Below, piece after piece: positions 20,407 through 30,339 of a DNA stretch of 64,000 nt. The first letter of the stretch is position 1. Each line of letters starts with the position of its first letter. The stretch lies in the NCBI GenBank assembly GCA_029261835.1, contig JAJDAO010000078.1, positions 186,001 to 250,000 of the forward strand, given 5' to 3'. This DNA is from Deltaproteobacteria bacterium. Lineage in GTDB: Bacteria; Myxococcota_A; UBA9160; UBA4427. Position numbers and translations under genes: made by a program. The notes under the pieces are model-generated. The model was given only the letters and a program-made list of their open reading frames with translations, made no database searches and was not told the DNA's origin.

Positions 20407-22953
20407 TTGCCCGACGAACCTGTCGATACAGCATTGACTCCGAGCGGTGCTCCGCCGCCGCCCGGCCGCGATGTCACGCCGATCAACATCGAAGACGAAG
20501 TCCGAAGTTCGTTCCTCGACTACGCGATGTCCGTCATCATCACCCGTGCCTTGCCGTCGGTTTGTGACGGCCTGAAGCCGGTACACCGCCGAATCCTCTA
20601 TGCGATGAACCAGGAGGGGCTCCTCTCCAATCGGCCCTACTCGAAGTCGGCCGGTGTCGTGGGCGAGGTTCTCAAGCACTATCACCCGCATGGGGACAGC
20701 GCCGTCTACGACTCGATGGTGCGCATGGCACAGGACTTTTCGCTCCGTTATCCGCTGGTCGACGGGCAGGGGAACTTCGGTTCGATCGACGGTGATTCGG
20801 CGGCAGCCTATCGCTACACCGAGGCTCGCCTCGGGACACTCGCCGAGGAGATGCTGCGCGACATCGGTCGCGAAACAGTCCATTTCACGCCCAACTTCGA
20901 TGGGCAGACACAAGAGCCGACCGTTCTCCCGACCCGTTTCCCCAATCTGCTCGCCAATGGCTCGGCGGGCATCGCTGTCGGGATGGCGACCAATGTTCCG
21001 CCACATAACCTCGCCGAGCTGACAGACGCTCTGGTGCTGGAAGCCGAGCATCCCGACTGCACCATCGACGACCTGATGGAGAAGATGCCGGGCCCGGACT
21101 TTCCCACCGGCGCGTTGCTCTGCGGCAACGAGGGCGTTCGCAGCTACTTCGCGAGCGGGCGCGGTCACCTGATCCTGCGCGCGCGAGCTGATTTCGAAGA
21201 GACCAAGCGCGGCCCGCGGATCGTCGTGAGCGAAATCCCGTACCAGGTCAACAAGGCCATGCTACTCGAGCGCATCGCAGACCTGGTGCGCGAAGGTCGC
21301 ATCCAGGGCATTACGGACCTGCGCGACGAATCGAGTCGCGAGGGTATGCGGATCGTCATCGAGCTACGCCGAGATGCGGCGGAGGAGATCGTTCTCAACC
21401 AGCTCTACAAGATGACGCCGCTCCAGACGACCTTCGGCGTCAACCTGCTGGCGCTCGTCAGTGGCCGCCCGGAGACGCTGTCGCTCAAGCAGGCCCTTCG
21501 CCACTTCGTCGAGTTTCGCAAAGAAGTGGTGATCCGCCGGACGATCTACGACCTCGCTCAGGCGGAAGCGCGCGCACACATTCTCGAGGGGTTCATGATC
21601 GCTTTGGACAACCTCGATCAGATCATTGCGTTGATTCGCGAGTCCGCCGATGGCGCCGCCGCACGCGACGAGATGATGGCGCGCTTCGAATTCTCGGAAC
21701 GCCAGGCCCAAGCCATTCTCGAGATGCGTCTGCGCTCGCTGACCGCCATGGAGCGGCAGAAGATCATCGACGAGCTCGAAGAGCTCAGGGCCAAGATCAG
21801 CGATCTGCGGGATCTGCTCGCTAGCGAGCAGCGAATCCTCGAGGTCGTGATCGGGGAGCTGCGGGACATTGCCGAGCGATTCGCGGACGAGCGGCGGACG
21901 CAAATCGTCGAAGCGGTCGACGGGATCACGAACGAAGATCTGATCGTCGAAGAAGACATGGTCGTGACGCTCTCCCACCTCGGCTACATCAAGCGCAATC
22001 CCGTGACGCTCTACCGAGCGCAGCGCCGTGGTGGCAAGGGCGCCCGGGGGATGGAGACGCGTAGCGAGGACTTCGTTCGCCATCTCGGCGTGGCGTCGAC
22101 CCACGCATATCTGCTCTTCTTCACCAATCGCGGCCGGCTGCACTGGCTCAAGGTGCACGCTCTACCCCAGCTGGGGCGGGCGGCGAAAGGCAAGGCCATC
22201 GTCAACGTGCTGCAGCTCAGCGAAGGCGAGAGCGTGCAGGCCATGCTCCCCGTGCGAAGTTTCGGTGATATCGGCGAGGGGGAGTTCATCATTCTCTGCA
22301 CACGCAAAGGCGTAGTGAAGAAGACATCACTCAGCTCCTTCGCGAATCCGCGCCGCGCCGGGATCATCGCCATCAATCTATCGGAGGACGATGAGCTCAT
22401 CGCCGCTGGTCGCAGCTACAGCCACAATGATGTGCTGATCGCCAGTCGTGAGGGCAAGGCGATTCTCTTCGACGAGAGCGACGTAAGGCCGATGGGACGC
22501 ACGGCCAGCGGCGTTCGCGGAATCGCGCTGGCGGCCGACGACGAGGTGGTGGGGATGGAGATCATTCACCCGGAGGCCACGATCCTGACCGTCACCGCCA
22601 ATGGTTATGGCAAACGCACGCGGCTGGACGACTACCGCGCACAGCGGCGCGGCGGCCAGGGGATCATCAATATCCGTACAACGGACCGCAATGGTCCGGT
22701 CGTCGGGGTCGAGCAGGTGGTCGAGGCCGACGACGTCATGCTCATTACGGACGGAGGCAAGATACTGCGCTGTCCGGTGAGCGGTATCTCGACCATGGGC
22801 AGGGCGACGCAGGGTGTGCGGGTGATGAATCTGTCTGCGGACGAGAAGCTGGTCGCCATGGAGCGGCTCGCCGAGGCGGACGTCAGCCCATCGGGTAGCA
22901 ACGGCTCAGCGCCGAGCGAGCCGGCACCACCGACGCACGGGTCCGACGAATAG
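20407..22953 (+). CDS. gyrA: DNA gyrase subunit A
   Basis: 848 residues from a TTG start. After a short Pro-rich lead, the breakage-reunion domain begins [18 protein letters not shown]. The quinolone-resistance region reads [19 protein letters not shown], with the sensitive-type Ser and Asp at the two classical positions. The active-site tyrosine is in [11 protein letters not shown]. The C-terminal beta-pinwheel contains the GyrA box QRRGGKG, distinguishing gyrase from topoisomerase IV, and a second QRRGGQG-like blade. The tail is acidic and Ser/Pro rich. It forms an operon with gyrB, and hemL follows after 32 bases. Confidence 0.97.
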   Translation: MPDEPVDTALTPSGAPPPPGRDVTPINIEDEVRSSFLDYAMSVIITRALPSVCDGLKPVHRRILYAMNQEGLLSNRPYSKSAGVVGEVLKHYHPHGDSAVYDSMVRMAQDFSLRYPLVDGQGNFGSIDGDSAAAYRYTEARLGTLAEEMLRDIGRETVHFTPNFDGQTQEPTVLPTRFPNLLANGSAGIAVGMATNVPPHNLAELTDALVLEAEHPDCTIDDLMEKMPGPDFPTGALLCGNEGVRSYFASGRGHLILRARADFEETKRGPRIVVSEIPYQVNKAMLLERIADLVREGRIQGITDLRDESSREGMRIVIELRRDAAEEIVLNQLYKMTPLQTTFGVNLLALVSGRPETLSLKQALRHFVEFRKEVVIRRTIYDLAQAEARAHILEGFMIALDNLDQIIALIRESADGAAARDEMMARFEFSERQAQAILEMRLRSLTAMERQKIIDELEELRAKISDLRDLLASEQRILEVVIGELRDIAERFADERRTQIVEAVDGITNEDLIVEEDMVVTLSHLGYIKRNPVTLYRAQRRGGKGARGMETRSEDFVRHLGVASTHAYLLFFTNRGRLHWLKVHALPQLGRAAKGKAIVNVLQLSEGESVQAMLPVRSFGDIGEGEFIILCTRKGVVKKTSLSSFANPRRAGIIAINLSEDDELIAAGRSYSHNDVLIASREGKAILFDESDVRPMGRTASGVRGIALAADDEVVGMEIIHPEATILTVTANGYGKRTRLDDYRAQRRGGQGIINIRTTDRNGPVVGVEQVVEADDVMLITDGGKILRCPVSGISTMGRATQGVRVMNLSADEKLVAMERLAEADVSPSGSNGSAPSEPAPPTHGSDE

Positions 22954-22985
22954 GCGCTGACAGGGGTGCCGGGGAGGGGAGCGAA

Positions 22986-24281
22986 ATGAAGGTCGGGCAA
23001 TCTCGCCGACTCTTCGGCCAGGCGAGGCGCCTGATTCCGGGTGGGGTCAACAGCCCTGTTCGCGCCTTCGGCTCGGTGGGCGGAGTGCCGCGCTACATCG
23101 AGCGCGGCAAGGGATGCCGGATCTGGGATGTCGATGGCAACGAGTACATCGACTACGTCGGATCCTGGGGCCCACTGATCTTGGGCCACGCGAACGCGGC
23201 CGTTCTGAAGGCCATCCGCAGCACGATGGCCCGTGGAACGAGCTTCGGTGCTCCCACGGAGATCGAGACGGACCTCGCGCGGGCGATCCGTCGCGCACTT
23301 CCCAGCGTCGAGATGGTGCGGATGGTGAGTTCCGGGACCGAGGCGACGATGAGCGCGATACGCCTAGCGCGCGGCGCAACCGGGCGAGAGCGCGTATTGA
23401 AGTTCGACGGTTGCTACCACGGTCACTCGGATGGCCTCTTGGTGGGGGCGGGCAGTGGCGTCGCGACGCTGGGGATTCCCGGCTCGCCCGGCGTTCCGGC
23501 GGCGATGACGGAGCTGACGGTTCAGGCCCCCTACAACGACCTCGCCGCCGTGGCGGATGCCTTCGCACGCTGGCCAGGCGAGATCGCCTGCGTGATCGTC
23601 GAACCGGTGGCGGGCAACATGGGCTGCGTGCCGCCCCTGCCCGGGTTCCTCCAGGGTCTGAGGAAGCTCTGCGACGAGCAAGGGGCTCTGCTGATCTTCG
23701 ACGAGGTGATGACGGGCTTCCGGGTGGCGCGCGGCGGGGCCCAGCGGCTGTTTCGCGTGAAGCCCGACCTCACGTGTCTGGGGAAGGTCGTGGGTGGTGG
23801 CATGCCGGCCGCCGCCTACGGGGGCCGGCGAGAGCTCATGAGTCGGGTTGCGCCCGCCGGCGATATCTACCAAGCCGGCACCCTGTCGGGCAACCCGCTC
23901 GCGATGGCGGCCGGGCTCGCGACGCTGGCGCGCCTCGAGGAGCCCGGCGTCTACGAGCAGCTCTCGGCTCGCGCGAGCGCTCTGGCAGAGGGGCTTCTCG
24001 GCCTCGCGCAGGAGAAGGGGGTGGAGTTCACCTCGACCTCACAGGGAGGGATGTTCGGCTTCTTCTTCCACGCCGGGCCGGTGACGAACTTCCAGGAGGC
24101 GAAGAAGGCGCACACAGCTCGCTTCAATCGCTTCTTCGCCAGCATGCTGGAGGCGGGGGTCTACCTCGCCCCGTCGCCGTTTGAGGCCGGCTTCGTGTCT
24201 CTCTCTCACCGCCCAGCCGATATCGACCAGACGCTCGAGGCAGCGCGGCAAGCACTGGCTCGAGCGGCTCGCGTCCGTTGA
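22986..24281 (+). CDS. hemL: Glutamate-1-semialdehyde 2,1-aminomutase
   Basis: 431 residues. HemL converts glutamate-1-semialdehyde to 5-aminolevulinate, the second step of the C5 haem pathway, with PLP. Visible motifs are [17 protein letters not shown] near the start, [30 protein letters not shown] and [13 protein letters not shown]; the PLP lysine is in [19 protein letters not shown], and [13 protein letters not shown] follows. Start ATG at 22986 has GGGGAGGGGAG just upstream. It sits between gyrA and the F0 genes; other haem genes are not in the window. Confidence 0.96.
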   Translation: MKVGQSRRLFGQARRLIPGGVNSPVRAFGSVGGVPRYIERGKGCRIWDVDGNEYIDYVGSWGPLILGHANAAVLKAIRSTMARGTSFGAPTEIETDLARAIRRALPSVEMVRMVSSGTEATMSAIRLARGATGRERVLKFDGCYHGHSDGLLVGAGSGVATLGIPGSPGVPAAMTELTVQAPYNDLAAVADAFARWPGEIACVIVEPVAGNMGCVPPLPGFLQGLRKLCDEQGALLIFDEVMTGFRVARGGAQRLFRVKPDLTCLGKVVGGGMPAAAYGGRRELMSRVAPAGDIYQAGTLSGNPLAMAAGLATLARLEEPGVYEQLSARASALAEGLLGLAQEKGVEFTSTSQGGMFGFFFHAGPVTNFQEAKKAHTARFNRFFASMLEAGVYLAPSPFEAGFVSLSHRPADIDQTLEAARQALARAARVR

Positions 24282-24401
24282 GGCCCGTGTGGGAGTCGGC
24301 TATGCTGCGCGCCGATTTCTCGCCGGGGGCGGGTCACACATCTCCCTGCTCGGGCAACTGAAATCGCTTTTTTGCGAGCTGATCGCGCGGGGCTGATCGC
24401 G

Positions 24402-24875
24402 ATGGAGCTTGGAGACGGCGGTCCAAAGAGCCCGGGGCAAGATGCCAGCAATGGCCGCCCTGACCGCCCGGGCCCAGAGGGTCAAGACAGTCACGAAGAT
24501 CACGAGGGCCGAGACACGCAGGAGAGCGAATTCAGGCAACAGTTACCGCTTCCCGGCAAGCGGCGTCTCGAGCGAATCGCGGTCTCGGGCAACTCATCCA
24601 AAGGGAGCGCCTACCAGGGAGCCGTCGAAGCGGTGTTCGCCATCGTGATCGCAACGCTCCTCGGCTACTGGGCGGACGAGTACTTCGACACAGCTCCGCG
24701 CTGGCTGATCACGGGGGCGGTCGTCGGGTTCGCGTCCTTCGTACTGCGCCTGATGCGGATGAGGGAGCTGGTCGAGAACACAGAGCCCGAAACGCGGCCC
24801 GAAGCGAAGATACGAAGAGAGCCCGACACCGGGTCCGGCGCCGCCGAGAAAGAAGACGAGAACGAGAAGCCGTGA
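24402..24875 (+). CDS. atpZ: AtpZ/AtpI-type F0F1 assembly protein
   Basis: About 157 residues from the ATG at 24402; an in-frame TTG at 24372 would add ten. A long hydrophilic, acidic N-terminal part leads to the conserved membrane pair AYQGAVEAVFAIVIATLLGYWADEYFDTAPRWLITGAVVGFASFVLRLMRM, which matches the AtpZ (ATPase gene 1) pattern of a Gly-rich first helix, a WxD loop, and a Gly-rich second helix. The tail is charged. AtpZ-like proteins help c-ring assembly or magnesium handling. First gene of the F0 operon. Confidence 0.8.
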   Translation: MELGDGGPKSPGQDASNGRPDRPGPEGQDSHEDHEGRDTQESEFRQQLPLPGKRRLERIAVSGNSSKGSAYQGAVEAVFAIVIATLLGYWADEYFDTAPRWLITGAVVGFASFVLRLMRMRELVENTEPETRPEAKIRREPDTGSGAAEKEDENEKP

Positions 24876-24900
24876 GATCCGCGACCGGCCGAGTAGAGCG

Positions 24901-25377
24901 ATGAAGCTAGAGCGCGTCGAAAGATTGAATCTGGGGCTGAGCGCCGGTGTGGTGGCGGCCTCCTTTGCGCTCGCGACCCCGCACTTTGCCACCAGTCTGG
25001 CGGTGGGTGCGGCGCTCGAGGCGGTCAACTTCGGCACTCTCTACCGCGGCGCCCAGCGCTTCTTCGGCGGAGAGATCGCGGGTGCGGGGCCATGGGTGGC
25101 GCTCTTTGGACTGCGTTTCGTCTTGCTCGGTGCTGGGATCTTTCTCATCATGGGCGCCGGCGCAGATCCGGTCGCGCTGGTGATTGGCCTCTCGGTCGCG
25201 ATGCCCGCCGTGTTGATCGACGCCTGGCTCAATCGTCCTGCGCTGATCGCCCCCGAGACACTTCCGGCCCTCGCCCCCGATGACGAGCGCTGGGACAGCT
25301 TCAGCGTATGGCGCGCCAGTGAAGTTGACGCAGTCGAGGACAGCGGGAACGACGAAGAAGGAGGCGTAGAGCGATGA
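24901..25377 (+). CDS. atpI: ATP synthase I-like small membrane protein
   Basis: 158 residues with about four predicted membrane helices in the first 110 (LNLGLSAGVVAASFALATPHFATSLAVGAALEAVNF, WVALFGLRFVLLGAGIFLIMG, PVALVIGLSVAMPAVLIDAW) and an acidic tail. Layout and position before atpB fit the ATP synthase subunit I family, which assists assembly, though the sequence is diverged. Its stop overlaps the atpB start by 4 bases (ATGA), indicating coupled translation. Confidence 0.7.
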   Translation: MKLERVERLNLGLSAGVVAASFALATPHFATSLAVGAALEAVNFGTLYRGAQRFFGGEIAGAGPWVALFGLRFVLLGAGIFLIMGAGADPVALVIGLSVAMPAVLIDAWLNRPALIAPETLPALAPDDERWDSFSVWRASEVDAVEDSGNDEEGGVER

Positions 25378-26090
25378 ATATCTTCGCGGTCCTCGAGCAC
25401 GCGACGCACATTCCCTGGGTCGTGTCGTCTTCGCTCTTCGCCGCCGCGCTCTTGCTGCTGGCGGGGCTGAGCGTCCGGCGTGCCGTAGCCCATGGCGGGG
25501 GCATACTGCCCGAAGAGGGGGTATCGGTCCGCAACCTCTTCGAAGTCGTGATCGAGTACCTGGTCGAACTCGGACAGATGACGATGGGAGACCAGTACCG
25601 TCGTTTCTTCCCCGTCGTCATGACGATCTTCTTCTTCATCCTCTTCTCGAATCTGATGAGTTTGGTGCCAGGCCTTGCGGGTGCGACCGGTGATATCAAC
25701 ACGACCGCCGCCTGGGCGATCATCTCTTTTGCGGTCTACAACTTCGTCGGCATCAAGCAGCACGGCTGGAAGTACATCTACCAATTCATGGGGCCTTCGC
25801 TGTGGGAGCCCGAGTTCGGGGGCAAGCACTACCACGTGCGCGTGCTTGCGCCATTCTTCCTGATTCTCGAGATCCCGCTTCACCTTGCTCGCATCCTCAC
25901 ACTGGCGATTCGTCTGCTTGCAAATATGTTCGCCGATCACACAGTCGTGTTAGCCTGGATCACTCTCGTGCCGCTAGCGATTCCGGCCATCTTCATGGGG
26001 CTCGGGATGCTGGTGAGCGTTCTTCAGGCCTTTGTCTTTGCTTTGTTGACCATGATCTATATCGGGCTGGCGCTGGAGGAGCCCCACTAG
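25374..26090 (+). CDS. atpB: ATP synthase F0 a subunit
   Basis: 238 residues. Conserved landmarks are VEYLVELGQMTMG, FILFSNLMSLVPGLAGATGDINTTAAWAIISF, and the fourth helix HLARILTLAIRLLANMFADHTV, which contains the essential arginine that faces the c-ring carboxylate. The C-terminal helices end ALLTMIYIGLALEEPH. Subunit a provides the two proton half-channels. Lies between the atpI-like gene and atpE, which follows after 126 bases. Confidence 0.96.
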   Translation: MNIFAVLEHATHIPWVVSSSLFAAALLLLAGLSVRRAVAHGGGILPEEGVSVRNLFEVVIEYLVELGQMTMGDQYRRFFPVVMTIFFFILFSNLMSLVPGLAGATGDINTTAAWAIISFAVYNFVGIKQHGWKYIYQFMGPSLWEPEFGGKHYHVRVLAPFFLILEIPLHLARILTLAIRLLANMFADHTVVLAWITLVPLAIPAIFMGLGMLVSVLQAFVFALLTMIYIGLALEEPH

Positions 26091-26136
26091 GCGAATAGTC
26101 GAACTTCCAACCGAGAGCGGAGCCGCCACCTTCGGC

Positions 26137-26173
26137 CCCGTATCCTCGGCCCGTATCCTCGGCCCGTATCCTC
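26137..26173. repeat. Three tandem 13-bp repeats in the atpB-atpE spacer
   Basis: CCCGTATCCTCGG occurs at 26137-26149 and 26150-26162, and its first 11 bases again at 26163-26173. The array lies in the untranslated stretch about 45 bases before the atpE start. It could tune the higher expression that atpE needs, or simply be slippage. Confidence 0.8.
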
Positions 26174-26216
26174 ACATCACCTCAAGATTCCTCATCAGGA
26201 AAGGACTAAGTCAGTC

Positions 26217-26534
26217 ATGCGTAAACTGGGTGCTCTTCTCGTCTGGACAATCGTTGCCCTTCTTCTCCCCGCAGTGGCGTTTGCCGAGACCAGTGGCGGC
26301 GGCGGTGGCTCGCTCGGCCCCGGCTTGGGCGCAGGGCTCGCCGTCGGGCTCGCGGGCCTGGGCTGCGGTATTGGCCAGGGTCTCACCGCCGGCAACACGA
26401 CAGCGGGCATCGCGCGCAATCCCGGCGCCGCGGGTAGCATGTTCGTGAACTTCATTCTGGGTATGGTGCTGATCGAGTCCATCGCGATCTACGGCCTCGT
26501 CATCGGTTTCATGCTGCAGGACAAGATCGGCTGA
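26217..26534 (+). CDS. atpE: ATP synthase F0 c subunit
   Basis: 105 residues: an N-terminal signal-like segment (LVWTIVALLLPAVAFAE), a Gly-rich first helix (GLGAGLAVGLAGLGCGIGQGLTAG), the polar loop GIARNPGAAG, and a second helix with the ion-binding Glu in VLIESIAIYGLVIGFML. The helix-1 Gln with helix-2 Glu-Ser and Tyr matches chloroplast and cyanobacterial-type rings; a hydrophobic residue follows Ser, arguing for protons rather than sodium. The leader makes it longer than the usual 75-85 residues. Preceded by AGGAAAGGA. Confidence 0.95.
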   Translation: MRKLGALLVWTIVALLLPAVAFAETSGGGGGSLGPGLGAGLAVGLAGLGCGIGQGLTAGNTTAGIARNPGAAGSMFVNFILGMVLIESIAIYGLVIGFMLQDKIG

Positions 26535-26956
26535 TCCAGTTCCAACGGATCAAGATGAGTCGCCGGACGGGAGCTCGGGGCGGGCATCACCCCGTTTGAG
26601 CCCGTCCCGAACCCTGTGCTCCCGCCCGACGACTCGTACCCCGCCAACCCCCGGTCCCGTTAGAGGGGCATGGCGGGCATCGTCCAAAGACGACGAAGGA
26701 CGCCATCGCAAGCGGTGTGCCGGGCGCGGCGTGGGCGTGTCTTCACGTGGCGGGTGACGTGGCTTCTGACGTGGCCTCTGAAAAGCTCATTGCGATTCGC
26801 ACTCTTCGTGCCTCTCGCCGAAAATGCGACGGCGATCGGGCGACGCCCAGTGAACAGCCGTGCTCCCCGGCGCAGCGGAGCCGCGTTCACAAGCTCGACG
26901 CTCGCCGGCAGGCGTGCCAGACTCTGCTCCCTCGCTAACGTGCCGGCGGTGATGCA
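26535..26956. other. Spacer between atpE and tmk
   Basis: 422 bases. The left part is a large stem-loop (26557-26635) that likely ends the F0 operon. The rest shows frames open on both strands but nothing recognisable as protein. Confidence 0.5.
26557..26635 (+). terminator. Large stem-loop after atpE
   Basis: GAGTCGCCGGACGGGAGC (26557-26574) pairs with GCTCCCGCCCGACGACTC (26618-26635) at 16 of 18 positions. Inside it GGGGCGGGC (26577-26585) pairs with GCCCGTCCC (26600-26608) with one G-U pair. There is no T-run, so it may protect the 3' end of the abundant atpE message as well as, or instead of, terminating. Confidence 0.55.
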
Positions 26957-27562
26957 GTGAGTCCGGGTTCGTTGATCGCCATCGAGGGAATCGATGGTGC
27001 TGGCAAGACGACGCAGGCCGAGATGCTCGCCGCTGCGCTCGAGGCGGCCGAGTACCGCGTGGTCGTCACCAAGGAGCCCACGAGCGGTTCCTACGGTGCG
27101 AAGATTCGCGCGCTCTCGATTGCGGGGACGCCGGTACCGCCCGAGGAGGAGCTGCGTTACTTCATCGAGGATCGCAAGCAACACGTGCGAGATCTCATCG
27201 CGCCCGCGATGGAGTCGGGTGCCGTGGTGATCAGCGACCGCTATTACCTCTCGAATGTCGCCTATCAGGGTGCTCGAGGACTGCCGCCCGAGCGGATCCT
27301 CTGTGACAACGAGACGCGCTTTCCCCGCCCGGCGGCTTTCCTGCTGCTGGAGGTGACGCCCGAGGAGGGGCTGCGCCGGGTGGTGGCGCGCGGCGGCGAG
27401 CTGAACCAGTTCTACGAGCGAGTCGACTTCCTGCAGCAGGCGGCGGCCATCTTTGACGGCATCGACCGTCCCCATCTGAAGCGCATCGCGGGCGAGCGCC
27501 CGCCCGCCGCAGTGCACGCGGACGTACGCGCCGCGCTAGCGGACCAGTTCCGCTTCGTCTGA
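26957..27562 (+). CDS. tmk: Thymidylate kinase
   Basis: 201 residues from a GTG. The P-loop GIDGAGKTT is at residues 11-19, the DR(Y/H) motif is SDRYYLSNVAYQG near 95, and the family's TKEP motif is VVVTKEPTSG near 38. The lid region (LRRVVARGGELNQFYERVDFL) is of the short type. Tmk phosphorylates dTMP to dTDP. Its last 27 bases overlap the end of the convergent TPR gene. There is no holB or dnaX next to it. Confidence 0.95.
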   Translation: MSPGSLIAIEGIDGAGKTTQAEMLAAALEAAEYRVVVTKEPTSGSYGAKIRALSIAGTPVPPEEELRYFIEDRKQHVRDLIAPAMESGAVVISDRYYLSNVAYQGARGLPPERILCDNETRFPRPAAFLLLEVTPEEGLRRVVARGGELNQFYERVDFLQQAAAIFDGIDRPHLKRIAGERPPAAVHADVRAALADQFRFV

Positions 27563-29437
27563 AGTCTCACGCCGCATCGCCGCCACGCCCCGCCGCGCCA
27601 GCGTGAGCAAACGCCCCGCCTCCGCGTGCCCCGGCCGCTCACGCAACAGTGGGCCGAGTGCGTTGAGCGCGAGTTCCGGGCGGCCGATCTCCAGCCAGGC
27701 GCGCGCCAGCCCAAGCCGGGCGGGCGCGTACCGGTCGTCGAGTGCGAGCGAGTGTCGGTAGTGGGCGGTGGCGGCCTCGGCACGCCCATGCTTCACCAGC
27801 AGGTCGCCAAAGCGCGCGTGCGATCTCTTGAGTCGCACGCGCTCCGCGTGGTGAGGTTTCACGATGCGGAGCGCCAGCTCCAGGTGCGGGAGCGCCGCGG
27901 CGAAGTCGCCGTCGCTCTCGAGCGCGAGGCCGAGGTTCCAGTTCAGGCGTGGATCCTGTGCGTCGAGCTCGAGCGCGGCGCGATAGTGTGCCAGCGCCTC
28001 CGCGACGTGCCCCTGCCCGGCGAGAATGAGACCCATGTTGGTACGCACGATCGCGGCACTCGGGTCGAGCGCCCGCGCGAGTTCGTAGTTCGCCATCGCC
28101 TCTTGAAATCGGTCGCGATGCTGCAGCTCGACCGCCAGGTTGTAGCGGGCCAGGAGGCTATCGGGGTTCTTCGCCAGCGAGTCCCGCCACAACGTCTCGG
28201 TATCGCGGAAAGCATGGCTGTGGCGCCAGCTCAGAGCCGATAGCACGAGCAGCAGCGCAACCGCGAGCGCCACACCCAGGCGCTGTGTGGCGGTGTCGCG
28301 CTGCGAGAACCAGTGTACGCCGCTGCCCACCGCCAGCGTGATGGGACCGATGCTCGCGACGTAGAGCCAGTGATCGGCGACATACGAGAAGCGGAAGTAG
28401 TAGATCTCGAGAAAGCCCAGCACCGGTGCCAAGCTGCCGACAAAGAAGAGCAAGGCGGCGAGCGGCGCTCGCCCCAGCCGCCCGCGCGTCCACCACAGCA
28501 GGCCCGCCAGAGCCAGCGCGGCCAGCGGGTAGAAGTATTGCAGCACGTCACCGCCGTCGATCTGCCAGCGGCGATAGACGAAAGCCAGATCGACGGGCCA
28601 GACGAGCTTCCCGAGATAGAACCAGAAGGCGTGCCCCGCCTGAAGAACCCGCTCGACGGGAGCCGGGCTCCACTCGAAGCCAAGTGTGTCTCCGAGTCCG
28701 GATTCGAGCGATCGCGTGAGGAGGCCGATGGGGATCGCAAGGGCGAACATCGGCAATGTGGCGGCGAGATCGGCCCCGGTCAAACGCCCTCGCTTCCACC
28801 AGCTCACGACCAGCAGGGCAGGTGGCAGGATGATGGCAGGGACCTTGCTGAGGAGTGCCGCGACAAAGAGGATGAGCGTGAGCGCATATCCCCGCCAGAA
28901 GCGCACTCGCCACGGGTGTTGCTGTGCGGTGGAGGGCAGCGCGGCGTCGCTTACAAAGCGAAAGTACGCCAGCGCAGCGAGCAAGTAGAAGAAGAGCGAG
29001 AGCAGGTTCTTGCGCTCCGTCACCCACGCCACCGTCTCGACCTGGACCGGATGAAGGGCGAAGAGCGCTGCGGCCAGCCAGGCACCGGGCACGGCAAGTC
29101 GCAGCAGTAGACGCCAGAGAATCAGCGCGCAGGCGGCGTGTAGCAGGATGTTGTCGATGTGATAGCCGAGCGGCCGAACACCCCAGAGAGCGTACTCGAG
29201 CCAAAAGCTCGTGTAGACGAGCGGATAGTACTGGGTCGTTACGCCGGGCTCGAGCCAGAGAGCCCGCAACCCGGCCAGGCTTCGCAGCGGCAAGTTGTCG
29301 CTGACGTTGAAATCGTCGTCCCAGATGAAGCCCGCCTCGGTGGCGGGCAGATAGGCGAGGGCCACCAGCGCGACCAGGATGGCCGCGGCCAGCCAGCCGT
29401 GCTCCCAGTGCTTCAGCGTCCGGCGCGTGTGGCGCAC
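27536..29437 (-). CDS. Polytopic membrane glycosyltransferase-like protein with C-terminal TPRs (TMTC-like)
   Basis: 633 residues from the GTG at 29437, preceded by GAGGAC; a longer frame exists, but its N-terminus overlaps the upstream SDR gene and is not protein-like. About ten hydrophobic helices fill residues 10-410. The first loop has GFIWDDDFNVSDN, resembling the acidic pair of GT-C enzymes such as PMT and TMTC, followed by HPVQVETVAWVTERKNLLSLFFYL, a very common motif in bacterial TMTC-like proteins. About five TPR units follow (ARYNLAVELQHRDRFQEAM; NMGLILAGQGHVAEALAHY; NLGLALESDGDFAAALPHL). Such proteins probably transfer sugars from a polyprenyl donor; the acceptor is unknown. Its stop overlaps tmk by 27 bases. 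Confidence 0.82.
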   Translation of the reverse strand: MRHTRRTLKHWEHGWLAAAILVALVALAYLPATEAGFIWDDDFNVSDNLPLRSLAGLRALWLEPGVTTQYYPLVYTSFWLEYALWGVRPLGYHIDNILLHAACALILWRLLLRLAVPGAWLAAALFALHPVQVETVAWVTERKNLLSLFFYLLAALAYFRFVSDAALPSTAQQHPWRVRFWRGYALTLILFVAALLSKVPAIILPPALLVVSWWKRGRLTGADLAATLPMFALAIPIGLLTRSLESGLGDTLGFEWSPAPVERVLQAGHAFWFYLGKLVWPVDLAFVYRRWQIDGGDVLQYFYPLAALALAGLLWWTRGRLGRAPLAALLFFVGSLAPVLGFLEIYYFRFSYVADHWLYVASIGPITLAVGSGVHWFSQRDTATQRLGVALAVALLLVLSALSWRHSHAFRDTETLWRDSLAKNPDSLLARYNLAVELQHRDRFQEAMANYELARALDPSAAIVRTNMGLILAGQGHVAEALAHYRAALELDAQDPRLNWNLGLALESDGDFAAALPHLELALRIVKPHHAERVRLKRSHARFGDLLVKHGRAEAATAHYRHSLALDDRYAPARLGLARAWLEIGRPELALNALGPLLRERPGHAEAGRLLTLARRGVAAMRRETSDEAELVR

Positions 29438-30267
29438 TCGAAGTAGTCCTCGTCGGCGATCTGTCGTGCCCAGTAGCGATCCATCATGTTGGGAAAGATG
29501 CGATCGAGCCAGCTGATGACGGCCTGTGACCGGGGTCGAGACGAGACGATGATCGCCTCTCGAGGCCTCCGCACGGCGTCCAGCATGGCGGCCGCGGGAA
29601 CCTCCGGCGGATGATGGGGCTGCGAGGCGGTTCCCCTGCCGAACCGCACCATCGCGTCCGTCATTGGAGTGGCGGTCGATCCGGGACACAGAAGAGTGAT
29701 ATGGATGCCGCTGCCCGCCAGCTCCCGGCGCAGCACGCGGCTCGAGCTCATCAGGCCGGACTTGGTTGCCGCGTAGACCGCATAGCCGGGAACGCCGAGC
29801 GAGGCGGAGCTCGAGGTCACATTCAAGATGTGCCCGCTGCCGCGCTCGAGCATCTCGGGCAAGACGAGCTGCATCAGGCGCAGTGGCGCACAGAGGTTGA
29901 CCTCGATCAGCGCTTGCAAGCGCTCGGGGTCGCCCTGCTCAAAGCGGCCTCCCATCAGCAGCCCGGCGTTGTTGATCAAGACATCGATGCAGCCGAAAGC
30001 GCTCCGAACCGCCGCAACGACCCGCGTGAGATCGGCGTTGCAGCTGAGGTCGGCCGCCAGCGCGATCGGCGCCAGCGCGCCGTCGCTCGGATTACCGCTG
30101 CTGATCTCGGCCCGGGCAGCCGCCAGCGCCTCCGCCTGGATGTCCACCATCGCCACCCGTGCGCCGGCGCGGCAGAAGAGTGCCGCAGCGGCGCGGCCGA
30201 TGCCCGAGGCTGCCCCGGTGATGATGACACTCCTGTGCTCGACCGACTGCGGCTCACGCCTGGCCAC
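29413..30267 (-). CDS. Short-chain dehydrogenase/reductase
   Basis: 284 residues from a GTG with GGGAGG four bases upstream. Classical SDR: the nucleotide loop TGAASGIG at 17-24, NNAG in VLINNAGLLMGG, the catalytic serine in LNVTSSSASLG, and the YAVYAATKSG tyrosine-lysine pair. The C-terminal region (DAVRRPREAIIVSSRPRSQAVISWLDRIFPNMMDRYW) is extended and resembles SDRs that act on lipid-like substrates; the substrate cannot be told. Ends 25 bases inside the downstream membrane gene. Confidence 0.88.
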   Translation of the reverse strand: MARREPQSVEHRSVIITGAASGIGRAAAALFCRAGARVAMVDIQAEALAAARAEISSGNPSDGALAPIALAADLSCNADLTRVVAAVRSAFGCIDVLINNAGLLMGGRFEQGDPERLQALIEVNLCAPLRLMQLVLPEMLERGSGHILNVTSSSASLGVPGYAVYAATKSGLMSSSRVLRRELAGSGIHITLLCPGSTATPMTDAMVRFGRGTASQPHHPPEVPAAAMLDAVRRPREAIIVSSRPRSQAVISWLDRIFPNMMDRYWARQIADEDYFECATRAGR

Positions 30268-30339
30268 GGCGCCTCCCTCCGACGCGCGGAGCCTGCTTCC
30301 GCCCGACGCCGCGATGTTAGCCCGAGCCCGAGCCCTGTA

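Noticed and set aside
26217-26534. Sodium-type c-ring, because Gln, Glu-Ser and Tyr of the Na+ site are present
   Set aside because: The same residues occur in proton-driven cyanobacterial and chloroplast rings, and the position after Ser is hydrophobic here, as in those proton rings.
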